64,000 nucleotides of DNA. Origin: Phycisphaerales bacterium AB-hyl4. Its GTDB lineage: Bacteria; Planctomycetota; Phycisphaerae; Phycisphaerales; Phycisphaeraceae. The stretch covers positions 95,362-159,361 of the forward strand of contig JBGUBD010000009.1 of the NCBI GenBank assembly GCA_041821185.1, written 5' to 3'. Positions 44,309 through 53,293 of the stretch are shown here, piece after piece. The notes beneath the pieces were generated by a model. It made no database searches, was not told the DNA's origin, and saw only the letters and a list, made by a program, of their open reading frames with translations. A program made the position numbers and the translations under genes. Every line of letters starts with the position of its first letter. Position 1 is the stretch's first letter.

Positions 44309-45082
44309 ATGAAAAGTATTTCGAAAACCCTGTCGGCCACAGCCGTCGTAGCACTTGCCATGACCACCGGCGCGGTGCACGCCGCGCCACTGGGCGGGAC
44401 TCCCGATGGCGATTTCGAGGCATTTACCGCTCCCGGTCCCATTAGTCTCATCAACTCGTTCGGCACTTGGAGCGGCGTAGAATCCAGTAATGCCGGTGCC
44501 GCGGTGGTGGCCGATACGCCCGGTGGCAGCCAGGAAGCCCGGCTGACGCTCGTCGGGTCGGGAAGCGCAAACGCCCTCGCCATCTACACCGCCAACAACA
44601 GTGTCCCTGAGTCATTCGAACTATCCGCCGACCTTCGCAACGTTTTTTCGAACGGACCGGTCGATACTGGCATCAGCGCACGCTTCATCGCGCTTTCCCT
44701 TGACAACGGCACTCCCCAGTCCCAGGACGTTCTCATCGTCTTCCGTGATAGTGGCAATGTCGACTGGTACGTGCCTGGAGACTCCGGCACCGTGACCGAC
44801 ATCGGCACCCTCACGACCGACTACAAGACGGTCGGCATCAGCTACGACGTGGTATCCGGCGCCATCAGCGGCACGTTTGACAACGCGTCGGTTTTCAGCA
44901 CCACCACCACCCCCGGCCTCGCGTTCAACCAAGTCTACTTCCAGAACTTCCGGTCTGAAGGTACGAGCACCACTGAGTTCTACATCGATAACGTCAATCT
45001 CATCCCCGAGCCCGCGTCGATGGCGCTGCTGGGCGTCGGCTCGCTGCTGATGCTCGCGCGTCGGCGTCGGCAGACGGCCTGA
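44309..45082 (+). CDS. PEP-CTERM secreted protein, third of three
   Basis: A 257-aa protein with the signal peptide SISKTLSATAVVALAMTTGAV and an Ala-X-Ala site. The mature start APLGGTPDGDFEAF is close to that of the first PEP-CTERM protein (APMGGIPGGDFESGF). The middle is beta-rich, with SGAISGTFDNASVF recalling a lectin-like fold. It ends IPEPASMALLGVGSLLMLA and RRRRQTA, the exosortase sorting signal. It is 124 bp before a prepilin gene. Confidence 0.9.
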   Translation: MKSISKTLSATAVVALAMTTGAVHAAPLGGTPDGDFEAFTAPGPISLINSFGTWSGVESSNAGAAVVADTPGGSQEARLTLVGSGSANALAIYTANNSVPESFELSADLRNVFSNGPVDTGISARFIALSLDNGTPQSQDVLIVFRDSGNVDWYVPGDSGTVTDIGTLTTDYKTVGISYDVVSGAISGTFDNASVFSTTTTPGLAFNQVYFQNFRSEGTSTTEFYIDNVNLIPEPASMALLGVGSLLMLARRRRQTA

Positions 45083-45205
45083 TCCGAACCTTCGCGAGGC
45101 GGGCCCGACCCGGCCTGCCTCGCTTTTACCCGAACGGCTTTCGCCAAAGCGGGTATCCCTTTGATGAGCCCCTGCCTGCAAGTAGTACAGAAAGGACCTT
45201 CACAA

Positions 45206-45904
45206 ATGTCTCACTTCCCTACCCGGACTCGTGGTTTCACGTTAATTGAGCTTCTGGTGGTGATCTCCATCGTAGCTCTACTGATCGCCATACTCCTGCC
45301 GGCACTCTCGGCGGCACGGCAGACGGCGAGGCAGATCCAGTGTCTGTCCAATCAGAGACAACTCGGCATCATCCAATCAATCTACGCTCAGGACGATGAT
45401 GATCAGCTTCCAATGAGCCTGCACGGTGCCGAAACGGATGGGTACTCGTGGGTCTATTATCTTCGGCCTTACTTCGGCGTGAACCCGGCGGCCGTCCACC
45501 GCAATAACTCCCCCGATTACGAAGCGTTTCATTGCACCAACACCGGTCTTGCACCCGGTACCCGTCACCCGGGCCTGATCTATGCGCAGAACATGCTCGT
45601 TGCCGGTGTTTTCGTCCCAGGCGTGATCGGCCGGGGTCGGGTGCCGCTGGGTGCGGTTGACCGTCCTTCGCGAACGATCAGCATTGCCGAGACAGACTAT
45701 GCGGATCGCAATCTGAGTCTCGTCCTCAGCAACCATTTTGATGGTGCGCAGCAGGACACGGGTACGCTTTTCAGCGCCATGACGGTTTCAACGAAATGGC
45801 ATACTGGAGCAATCAACGTCCTCTGGCTCGACGGCCATGCCGGCAGCGAGGTGAACACGCCTGAACTCAGGAGTGAGACCCACTACCTGAGGGCCACCAA
45901 CTAA
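45206..45904 (+). CDS. Type IV prepilin-like protein with H-X9-DG motif
   Basis: A 232-aa protein. The ATG at 45206 has AAAGGA about 9 nt upstream. The signal is [20 protein letters not shown], cleaved after Gly11, with Glu at +5. The next part, [19 protein letters not shown], is the conserved planctomycete continuation. The C-terminal [17 protein letters not shown] matches the H-X9-DG motif found in prepilins of this group. It is probably displayed at, or exported across, the cell envelope via the T2SS/T4P-like machinery. An upstream ATG at 45161 is in frame but lies too far from the motif. Confidence 0.9.
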   Translation: MSHFPTRTRGFTLIELLVVISIVALLIAILLPALSAARQTARQIQCLSNQRQLGIIQSIYAQDDDDQLPMSLHGAETDGYSWVYYLRPYFGVNPAAVHRNNSPDYEAFHCTNTGLAPGTRHPGLIYAQNMLVAGVFVPGVIGRGRVPLGAVDRPSRTISIAETDYADRNLSLVLSNHFDGAQQDTGTLFSAMTVSTKWHTGAINVLWLDGHAGSEVNTPELRSETHYLRATN

Positions 45905-45991
45905 AAAGCGCGTAGTCGGCCAAGTGGATTCACGCCGGCGGGACGATGGCTTGGCAGTCCCGGGAGTCACGGCAAGAGAGAGCGTGAAACT

Positions 45992-46663
45992 ATGAACCAG
46001 ACCATGCCGCGCGGTGGATTCACCTTGATTGAGCTACTAATTGTGATTTCCATTATCGCTCTGCTGATTGCTCTTTTGATGCCAACCCTGGGGGCGGCTA
46101 GACAGCAGGCTCGAGCGATCCAGTGTCTCTCGGGTCAACGGCAGATCGGGTTGATGTTTGCTGGCTATATACAGGATGGTGACGGTTGGTATCCGCACGC
46201 GGCCGTGGCGACGCCGGGCTGGGCGTCGCTGATCTCCACATGGACTAGCACGCTGGACACATGGAATGGGGCTCCGGCAAACCAGGCTGGCACGTTCCAC
46301 AATCCGTTTTTCAGGTGCCCGTCCGATGACAACCCCACCTGGTTGATTTATACGCACAGCTATCGGGTGAATCAGGCGTTCATGTGGCAGGTGTTCAACA
46401 ATGCCCCTGCATCGATCCGGCGGGAGCGGACGGTCAATGATGTGGAGATCCTCAAGCCTGCCAGCAAGATCGCCGTCGCAGAGGCCAGCGGTCAGTACAC
46501 AGGCGATCACTTTGCGATTCCTTCGTGGCGGGCCACGCAGCCGATGCAGGTGGGCGGAATTGACAAACGGCATCGTGACAGTGCGAACTACCTTTATTTT
46601 GATGGCCACGCAGCGACGTCGCGCGACGTGCCGGCGCTGCGTTATTGGAGTCGAAGCGACTGA
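45992..46663 (+). CDS. Type IV prepilin-like protein with H-X9-DG motif, second copy
   Basis: A 223-aa protein with a very short leader: [20 protein letters not shown], cleavage after Gly9, Glu at +5. The continuation AARQQARAIQCLSGQRQIG is near identical to the preceding prepilin. The C-terminus has KRHRDSANYLYFDGHAA, again H-X9-DG. The middle differs from its neighbour, with more aromatic residues. The two genes are 87 bp apart and probably arose by duplication. Confidence 0.9.
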   Translation: MNQTMPRGGFTLIELLIVISIIALLIALLMPTLGAARQQARAIQCLSGQRQIGLMFAGYIQDGDGWYPHAAVATPGWASLISTWTSTLDTWNGAPANQAGTFHNPFFRCPSDDNPTWLIYTHSYRVNQAFMWQVFNNAPASIRRERTVNDVEILKPASKIAVAEASGQYTGDHFAIPSWRATQPMQVGGIDKRHRDSANYLYFDGHAATSRDVPALRYWSRSD

Positions 46664-46798
46664 GCGTCGCGATTGACAGAAGTATGCGTGGTGAGGACTA
46701 CCGCGTGAAGGTGGCATTGGCCGAGGACCGGTTGATGTGACGGTTCCCTTAGCTTGCTGCTGGGGATGATTGACAGGAACGCAAAACAGGAAAATTTC

Positions 46799-49030
46799 AT
46801 GATCCAGGAATTGCTGAATCCGGTGGTGGCTCGTATTTCGTGGTTTGCTATGCCGGGGCTGGTGGCAGTGCTGACGCTGCTGGGCGTGGCGGAGATGACG
46901 CAGGCGCAATTGAATGCGTATCGCCATCGCACGGGCGTGCTGCCAGAGCCGCAGCGAACATTCAGTTTGCAAGGCGAGCGAGCCTTTCAGTTTGACGAGC
47001 AAACCGTCCTGGTTGTGCTCAACGAGGAGGACCGGATTGGGGCCGAACTGCTGGCCGACGATTTGAAGCATCGCGCGGGCCTGGCGTTGGCGATCGTGGA
47101 CGATCCTGCCGAGGCCGAAGGTCGTTCGCATGTGCTGATCAGTCGGGCGGACAGCGAGTCGGCTTCGTCACGCGATGAACGTCTTCGGCGGCAGATCGGC
47201 GAAACGCAGGCCGAGGGCTACCGATTGTTCGTGCAGCGCAACCGCGTGGTCATCGAAGGCCACGACGCCCGCGGTGCGTTGTACGGGGTGCAGACGCTAC
47301 GTCAATTGGTGCGCGGCGACCTGTCGGTGCCGGCGTTGGCCATCCGCGACTGGCCGGAGATGGAATGGCGGATGGCGTACGGGAATTTCGCCGGCCGAGT
47401 GGCGACGAGCAAGGAACTGATCGATCTTTACCTTGAAAGTGCATCCGCGGCGAAGATGAACGTCGTCATCATGGAGACGTTGTGGAATCATCACCAGAAC
47501 TGGTGGTTCAACCCCACGGACGAACGTCGGCGATTGGGTGAGTATTTCTTCAAGCGGGCGAGGGAACTGCATATCGAACCCGTGCCGTTGGTACAGGGGC
47601 CGGGCTGGGGCTATGGCGTGACCGACCTGGATCCGATGCTCAGCGAAGGCATCTGGATCGAAGACGAGCCGGTGCAAATCAAGGTTGCGGAACCGACGGC
47701 GCTATCGAAGACGAACGTGGTCACGAACGAACACGCGCCGATCATCGTGAAGAGCGAAGATGGCGAGACGCGTTACGAAGAAGGCGAAGATTTCCGCATC
47801 ATCCGCGGCCACACGGTCCGTCCGTATCATGCTGCTCACGAGCCTTGGAAGGTTCAGGCGCTGGAAGGCGGCGCGATAGAAGACGGCCAGACCGTGCTGG
47901 TCAGTTACAACCATGTGACACCGCACGCGCACAAGGCGTACTGCCTTTCGGACCCGGGCAGCTATGAGATTGTCGACCGCACGATCGACAACGTGATGGA
48001 GATCTACCAGCCGGAGATGGTGCACATCGGCCACGACGAAGTGTGGGACCTCGGCACGTGTTCGCGCTGCCTGGAAAGCGGCAAGGAAGGCGGCGAGCTG
48101 GTGCTCAAGCACGTGCTTCACGTGTATGAACGATTCAAATCACACAACCCGGATGTTGTGATTCTGCTGTGGGACGACCTGCTCCGCCATCAGCGAAGCG
48201 GCACGAGCTACGGCATTCTTTATGAGCATGCGGACGAGCTTCCCAAAGACCTGATCGTGTGTCCGTGGATCTACCATACGAGCGATGAGCACTTCCAGCA
48301 GATGCAGGAGCGACTCCGCCATCAGACCGCGATGGGCTTCGAGGTGGTCGGCACGCCGTCGGGTTACTGGATGGAAAACAATCTGCTGTGGTATCAGGCG
48401 CTACAGCCGTACGTGGCAAACGGCACGGCCCGGGGGATGATGTTCACCGAGTGGGAAGCGGCGTTGAATGGATCGAACATGCCTGCCGCGGCGGAGTTGA
48501 TGTGGTCGGGGCGGCGGACGTCTCGGCCGGTGTTCGACTACCTCGCCGCCCTCACCGCACGGCTCAAATCGCAGGGTTTCGCATTGACCTATCCGCTGGA
48601 CAGCGTCCGGCAGCGTCAGGCCGTCACCGCTTTGTTTACCAAAGCCGCCGAAGCAGGGCAGTCGTCCGTCGAAGCCGTGAAGGCGTTCCGGACGAACGTG
48701 ATCGGTGACACGAGCATTCTCCAGGAAGCCTACGGCCGTACCAACTGGGCCAACATGGCGCAGAGCCCGATCCATGTGCAACAAGTGGCGATGGTGCAGC
48801 GAATCCCAGCGTTCCTCGAAGCGGTGGCGTATTACATCGAAGCTTCGCATCGTCATCATCGTGGTGACCGCCGGCAGGCGGACGAGATGCTGAAGGAGGC
48901 GATCAGCCGCCTGCACACGGTGGGCTACCTCTCGTTTGAGGAAGCTGAAGCGTTCCGCGAACAAGTCGGTGAAGGATGGATAGCTCCGCAGGATCTGCTC
49001 GGTTTCGAGGTGCCTGTCGGCACCGAATAA
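46799..49030 (+). CDS. Secreted GH20-like beta-N-acetylhexosaminidase-type enzyme
   Basis: A 743-aa protein; AGGAA lies 8 nt before the ATG at 46799. A hydrophobic export signal (LVAVLTLLGVAEMTQA) precedes a GH20b-like N-terminal domain (about 50-180, ending GALYGVQTLRQLV). A TIM barrel follows, about 190-560. The catalytic motif is HIGHDE at 409-414, in place of the family's usual HIGGDE; Asp413/Glu414 would be the catalytic pair. The acid/base Glu is present, so activity is plausible with a changed substrate pocket. A CXXC at 421-424 may be structural. A decayed copy of part of this gene lies at 63690-63833. Confidence 0.85.
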   Translation: MIQELLNPVVARISWFAMPGLVAVLTLLGVAEMTQAQLNAYRHRTGVLPEPQRTFSLQGERAFQFDEQTVLVVLNEEDRIGAELLADDLKHRAGLALAIVDDPAEAEGRSHVLISRADSESASSRDERLRRQIGETQAEGYRLFVQRNRVVIEGHDARGALYGVQTLRQLVRGDLSVPALAIRDWPEMEWRMAYGNFAGRVATSKELIDLYLESASAAKMNVVIMETLWNHHQNWWFNPTDERRRLGEYFFKRARELHIEPVPLVQGPGWGYGVTDLDPMLSEGIWIEDEPVQIKVAEPTALSKTNVVTNEHAPIIVKSEDGETRYEEGEDFRIIRGHTVRPYHAAHEPWKVQALEGGAIEDGQTVLVSYNHVTPHAHKAYCLSDPGSYEIVDRTIDNVMEIYQPEMVHIGHDEVWDLGTCSRCLESGKEGGELVLKHVLHVYERFKSHNPDVVILLWDDLLRHQRSGTSYGILYEHADELPKDLIVCPWIYHTSDEHFQQMQERLRHQTAMGFEVVGTPSGYWMENNLLWYQALQPYVANGTARGMMFTEWEAALNGSNMPAAAELMWSGRRTSRPVFDYLAALTARLKSQGFALTYPLDSVRQRQAVTALFTKAAEAGQSSVEAVKAFRTNVIGDTSILQEAYGRTNWANMAQSPIHVQQVAMVQRIPAFLEAVAYYIEASHRHHRGDRRQADEMLKEAISRLHTVGYLSFEEAEAFREQVGEGWIAPQDLLGFEVPVGTE

Positions 49031-49399
49031 TGCCCGGAAACCATGCAACTGTTCAGCCATCATCAAACCGCGAAGCAACAAGTGCCTGCCGTCTATTGAC
49101 AGGACGCCGCATGGGGTGTGGCGGGCCGCTGCGAGTCGCAGCGGCGGTCGAGTTGCCCCGGCTTACGGGAAGCCGGGATGGGCGTGAACAGAATCAATCG
49201 GTGTGCAGGCCGCGTGACATGCAGCAGCCAGATTGCGATCTCCGGGCGGAGGTTCGCCCACCTTCGGCCGGCGGAGGCGGAAAAGCAGGTTCGATGGGTC
49301 AGGGCAGCGGCGGCGAGGTCATCATAGAATCGTGGCGAACGAGGCTGCGAGAGGCATCGTGATGGCAGCACGGCCGCACAGAAGGCAGAGGGAATCGAC
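49031..49399. other. Intergenic region with two palindromes
   Basis: A 369-bp gap without a gene. CCGCTGCGA with its reverse complement forms 49126-49144 around a single G. CCCGGCTT pairs with its complement across ACGGG at 49157-49177. Either could end the GH20 transcript, but no T-run follows. The start of the 49.4-63.6 kb operon is at the right side of this gap. Confidence 0.6.
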
Positions 49400-51016
49400 A
49401 TGAGTGACGGTCCGACATTCTTCGATGCATTCACCCGCTACGGCCCCAAGCCATTTCAGCATGGTGCGCAACCCTGGCGGCTGGAGCACCTGATCGAGGA
49501 GATGGATCATTGCTCGATTTCAGGGGCGTTGGTGACGTCGACAGCGTGCACGTTGTACGACCCGATGCGCGGCAATCTGGAACTGGTGGAGACACTGGCG
49601 CCTTACGACCATCTGTTCCCCCTCTGGAACGTGATGCCCCACTGGACAGGTGAGATGCCCGAGCCTGAGGCGCTGACCGCGCTGAGGCAGGAGTATGCGG
49701 TCGCGGCGGTCACCCTGTCACCCACGACCAACGGGTGGCGGATTCCCGCGGCGACCAGTCGGCCGTTGCTGGACGAGTTGCAGCGCACCGCGACGCTGAC
49801 CATCCTCGACATGCGCGACGCGGGCGAGGCCGATGTGGAATATCTCGTCGAGGCATACCCCAAGCTGCCGATCCTGATGGTTGGCCTGGGTTGGTCGCGG
49901 CAGCGGTGGGCGCTGCCGATGTTGCTGCATCATCGCAATCTGCACGTCGCCTTCGACCACTTCCAGATCAACTGTGGCTTGGAATGGCTGGCGCAACGCG
50001 GATGCGAGGACCAGCTTGTTTATGCCTCCAACGCAACGGACATGTCGATGGGAGCCCACCGGTGCTACGTTGACTATGCCGACGTCAGCGACGACGTGCG
50101 AGCCAAGGTGGCCGGGGGCAACCTTGTTCGGCTGCTCCACGGTGTGAAGCCGCCGCGCGTCCATGTTAACGGGCGTGAGGACGAACTGATGACCGCGGGG
50201 CGGCGGGGGGAGCCGTTGCCCACGCCGGTGCTGGACATGCACACCCACATCCTCGACGAAGGGTTGAACGGCGCCGGCGGCGCGTACACGATGTTCGAGG
50301 GTGGGCCGGCCGGCGTCGCGCGACTCGCCCGGCGGATGGGCGTCGACGCGATGGGCATGATGAGTTGGCATGGCCCGGTGGCAACGTTCGCTGACGACGG
50401 GAATCGTTGCGTGCGTGCGGCGCTGGATGCCATGCCCGACGACTACTGGGGGCTGGGTACGTTCGACGTCGTCCATGACAGCCCGGAGCAGATGCGCAGG
50501 AACATGGAAGCCTGTTTCGCCGACCCGCGCATGCTCGGCCTCAAGCCCTATCCGCATTATGGCAAGCACTACGACCATCCGGACTACGAGCCTTGGTGGC
50601 ATTTCGGCGAAGAGCACGGGCTTTATGCGCTGCTGCATGTGAATCGGCAGGATCTTTCGGAAATCGATGCACTGGCGCCGGCCTGGCCTGGCCTTACGTT
50701 TGTCGTAGCGCACTGCGGCAGCAGCTACGTCATGGCCGACCACGCTATTCGCGTGGCCCGGGCGTGGCCGAACGTGATGCTGGAGATCACATTGACACCG
50801 GTCTGCATGGGAATCGTCGACCATCTGGTGAACGGTGCCGGTGCCGACCGCGTGGTGTATGGCAGTGACCTGCCGATGCGCGATCCGCGGCAGCAGATGG
50901 GCTGGGTGGTCTTCTCCCGTTTGGGGCTCGAGGCCAAGCGGCAGGTGCTGGGCTTGAACGCCCGTGGCATGATCGACGCCATCAGGCGGCGACGCCGATC
51001 CGCAGTACGCCCCTGA
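49400..51016 (+). CDS. Duplicated amidohydrolase_2 protein, second domain active
   Basis: A 538-aa protein with GAGGGA 7-8 nt before the ATG. Two amidohydrolase_2-like TIM barrels are joined in tandem. The first (about 20-245) has lost the H-X-H metal motif. The second (about 275-525) keeps it: His281 and His283 (LDMHTHILDE), His413 (LLHV), His438 (VAHCG) and Asp490 (YGSDLP). The normal family length is about 280-330 aa, so the first half is probably a regulatory or structural partner. It leads the 49-63 kb set, 131 bp before the M55 peptidase gene. Confidence 0.85.
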   Translation: MSDGPTFFDAFTRYGPKPFQHGAQPWRLEHLIEEMDHCSISGALVTSTACTLYDPMRGNLELVETLAPYDHLFPLWNVMPHWTGEMPEPEALTALRQEYAVAAVTLSPTTNGWRIPAATSRPLLDELQRTATLTILDMRDAGEADVEYLVEAYPKLPILMVGLGWSRQRWALPMLLHHRNLHVAFDHFQINCGLEWLAQRGCEDQLVYASNATDMSMGAHRCYVDYADVSDDVRAKVAGGNLVRLLHGVKPPRVHVNGREDELMTAGRRGEPLPTPVLDMHTHILDEGLNGAGGAYTMFEGGPAGVARLARRMGVDAMGMMSWHGPVATFADDGNRCVRAALDAMPDDYWGLGTFDVVHDSPEQMRRNMEACFADPRMLGLKPYPHYGKHYDHPDYEPWWHFGEEHGLYALLHVNRQDLSEIDALAPAWPGLTFVVAHCGSSYVMADHAIRVARAWPNVMLEITLTPVCMGIVDHLVNGAGADRVVYGSDLPMRDPRQQMGWVVFSRLGLEAKRQVLGLNARGMIDAIRRRRRSAVRP

Positions 51017-51147
51017 GCGGCATGTTCCCACCGCTTGCCATTGTGCGAGCCGGGGCGGTAGCCGAGTCCTTTGATGTTGTGTTGCGTGATGGCCAATTGA
51101 AGGCCTGATTGGCAACCCGTGATCGGGAATCACAAAAGGGTACCTGA

Positions 51148-51957
51148 ATGATCGTCTGGATTTGTACCGACATGGAAGGTCTTGCCGGCGTTGACGATTG
51201 GGAGCAGTGCTACGCCACGGACGACGAAGCGCCGATCTACCTCGATGGTCGGAGGCACCTCACCGATGAGGTCAATGCGGCGGTCGCCGGCTGTTTTGAT
51301 GCCGGCGCCACCGAGGTGCGTGTGCTTGATGGGCATGGCCGAAACCGGTTCAAGGGTTTCGTGACGGACCGTCTTGATCCGCGAGCGAAACAGATGGGGG
51401 TCAGGTCGTGGCGGCCGCTGCGCTGGGAGGGGCTCGACGAATCAGTGAGCGCGCTGGCGATCATAGGCCAGCACGCCATGGCCGGGACGCTCAACGGCTT
51501 CCTCGATCACACGCAGATGCCCAAGGAAATCTGCCGCTTCACCCTCAACGGTGAAGAGCATGGCGAGATGAGCCAGATGGCACTGTACGCAGGGGCGTTC
51601 GGCGTTCCGCTGGTCTACACCTCGGGCGACGAGGCCCTGTGCGAGGAGACGCGCCGGTTGTTCCCCCATGCCCTCACCACACCGACCAAGCGCGGAACGG
51701 GGTGGGCCACCTGTGAACTCTATCCGCCGGACGAAGTGCGTCTGAACATCCGGCGGGACATTGCCACGGCCATGCGGGCCATCGATCCCGCGCAGGCCTG
51801 GAAGCTTTCGCTGCCGATCGAGGTGGGCTACGAGTATGCCTACAGCGGACTGGCGGACCGTTTCAATAACGTTCCCGGCGTACGCCGTCCGCATGCGAGG
51901 TCGGTGGCTTGGGACATTCACGATCCGCGCGACGTGTTCACGGCACCCACAGCATGA
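51148..51957 (+). CDS. M55 family D-aminopeptidase (DppA-like)
   Basis: A 269-aa protein with AAGGG 8 nt before the ATG. The N-terminus MIVWICTDMEGLAGV gives the zinc ligands Asp8 and Glu10; His63 (DGHGRN), His109 (GQHAM) and Glu140 (HGE) complete the DppA site, and His121 (LDHTQ) may be the catalytic histidine. Length matches the family (about 270 aa). These enzymes remove D-amino acids, such as D-Ala, from short peptides, including muropeptide stems. Their presence in a glycan-processing operon suggests a substrate containing D-amino acids. Confidence 0.92.
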   Translation: MIVWICTDMEGLAGVDDWEQCYATDDEAPIYLDGRRHLTDEVNAAVAGCFDAGATEVRVLDGHGRNRFKGFVTDRLDPRAKQMGVRSWRPLRWEGLDESVSALAIIGQHAMAGTLNGFLDHTQMPKEICRFTLNGEEHGEMSQMALYAGAFGVPLVYTSGDEALCEETRRLFPHALTTPTKRGTGWATCELYPPDEVRLNIRRDIATAMRAIDPAQAWKLSLPIEVGYEYAYSGLADRFNNVPGVRRPHARSVAWDIHDPRDVFTAPTA

Positions 51958-52096
51958 TTGTGAAGCGGAATCGGCGGGGCAAGCCCCTGTGGTGCGGCGA
52001 CGACCCTCACGTCGCCTTCCGCGCATAATGACATTTTCTTCGAATTTCGAAAAAATACAATTGAACTCATGTGTTAATACGTTATTTTAAGAATTA

Positions 52097-53293
52097 ATGA
52101 GCGGTCATAGCCTGATTGATAACGCGATTTTCGGCGTTTTAGTCACCAGTGGCGACCTCAGCATTCCGGCTGTGGCCCGGTCGCTGGAAATGCCGACGTC
52201 TACCGCCAACGGCATCGTGCAGCGACTGGTCGAGGAAGGCCGGATCGAGCGTGAGTCGGTGGTATCGGCCGGCGCTACCCGACGGGGCCGACCGGCGGCT
52301 CGCTACCGGCCACGTCTTCTGAAGCCTGTCGCGGCTTGCGCGCTTGATGGTTCCTCCTTGAGCGTCGGCCTCGTCGACCGCGACCTGTCGCTGGTCGGCC
52401 GTCACGATCGCCGATTCCGCGCCCGGGAGATGGGGCAGGTGCTGGAATTGATTGTTGAGAGCTTCGACGAGGCGTGCGCTGAGGCCGGGATGAAGCGGAA
52501 GCAGTTTGCCGGCCTGGCGCTTTCGGCCAATGTCTTGACGATGGCCCAGGGGGTGGTGAGCAGTTCGGTCCTGCCGTGGATTGGTGTGGAGGCCATCCAG
52601 CATTGCCGATCGGCGCTGGGTATGGAGGTTCGCTTACTTCAGCATGCCCACTTGATCGCGGCCTACCAGGGGATCGAGCCGCCGCGGCCGCGCATGATGG
52701 TCCGGTTCAACGTCGGCGACGGGGTCAGCGCTCACCAGTTGACCGGTGGGCGGCCGCATGCCGGAGCCTCGGGCATGGCGGGCGAGCTCGGTCATACCAT
52801 TGTTGATCCGGACGGGCCGTTGTGCGGCTGCGGCCGGCGCGGCTGCCTGGAAGCCCTGGCGAGCGGGCCGGCGATTTGCCGGGCACTCATCGAGCGAGCG
52901 ACCCCGGCGGTCATGACCCGCCTGGACCGGGCGTGGCTCGCCGCCACACCGCCCTCGCAGGCCTTTGACGCGGTCTATGAAGCATGGCTGGCCGGGGATG
53001 GTGCCGTGGTCAGTGTCATGGAAAAGGTGCTCGACGATCTGGCCCGAACGTTGGCCACGGCCTTGAACATGCTGGATCCCGACCAGGTGCTTGCCAGCGG
53101 CTATGTGCTCCAGAATCATCCGCAATGGCTCGACCAACTCGAACAGCGGATGCGGCGATGGGTGTTTCAACTCGACCGGCGAAACCTGCGCCTTGTTCCC
53201 GAACACACCGATGTCGAACAGGTTCTGCGCGTTGCGGCTTTGCTTTTTTCTTATCCCGCGTGTTTCGATGCTTTTACTGGAAGATGTCCATGA
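52097..53293 (+). CDS. ROK-family transcriptional regulator
   Basis: A 398-aa protein. Residues 5-70 are a winged helix (IPAVARSLEMPTSTANGIVQ). The ROK core has a zinc site: His233 (GELGH), Cys243, Cys245 and Cys250 (CGCGRRGCLE). The catalytic Asp site of ROK kinases (normally ND-type) reads LLQHAHLIAAY, so kinase activity is probably lost and the protein is a sensor-regulator. AT-rich sequence precedes the ATG. It overlaps the next gene by ATGA, so it likely controls the operon it sits in, as NagC-type regulators do. Confidence 0.92.
   Translation: MSGHSLIDNAIFGVLVTSGDLSIPAVARSLEMPTSTANGIVQRLVEEGRIERESVVSAGATRRGRPAARYRPRLLKPVAACALDGSSLSVGLVDRDLSLVGRHDRRFRAREMGQVLELIVESFDEACAEAGMKRKQFAGLALSANVLTMAQGVVSSSVLPWIGVEAIQHCRSALGMEVRLLQHAHLIAAYQGIEPPRPRMMVRFNVGDGVSAHQLTGGRPHAGASGMAGELGHTIVDPDGPLCGCGRRGCLEALASGPAICRALIERATPAVMTRLDRAWLAATPPSQAFDAVYEAWLAGDGAVVSVMEKVLDDLARTLATALNMLDPDQVLASGYVLQNHPQWLDQLEQRMRRWVFQLDRRNLRLVPEHTDVEQVLRVAALLFSYPACFDAFTGRCP

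Noticed and set aside
52061-52088. Promoter TTGAAC with TATTTT before the ROK gene
   Set aside because: Both boxes match only four of six positions, and the start would lie at the ATG itself; too weak to call.
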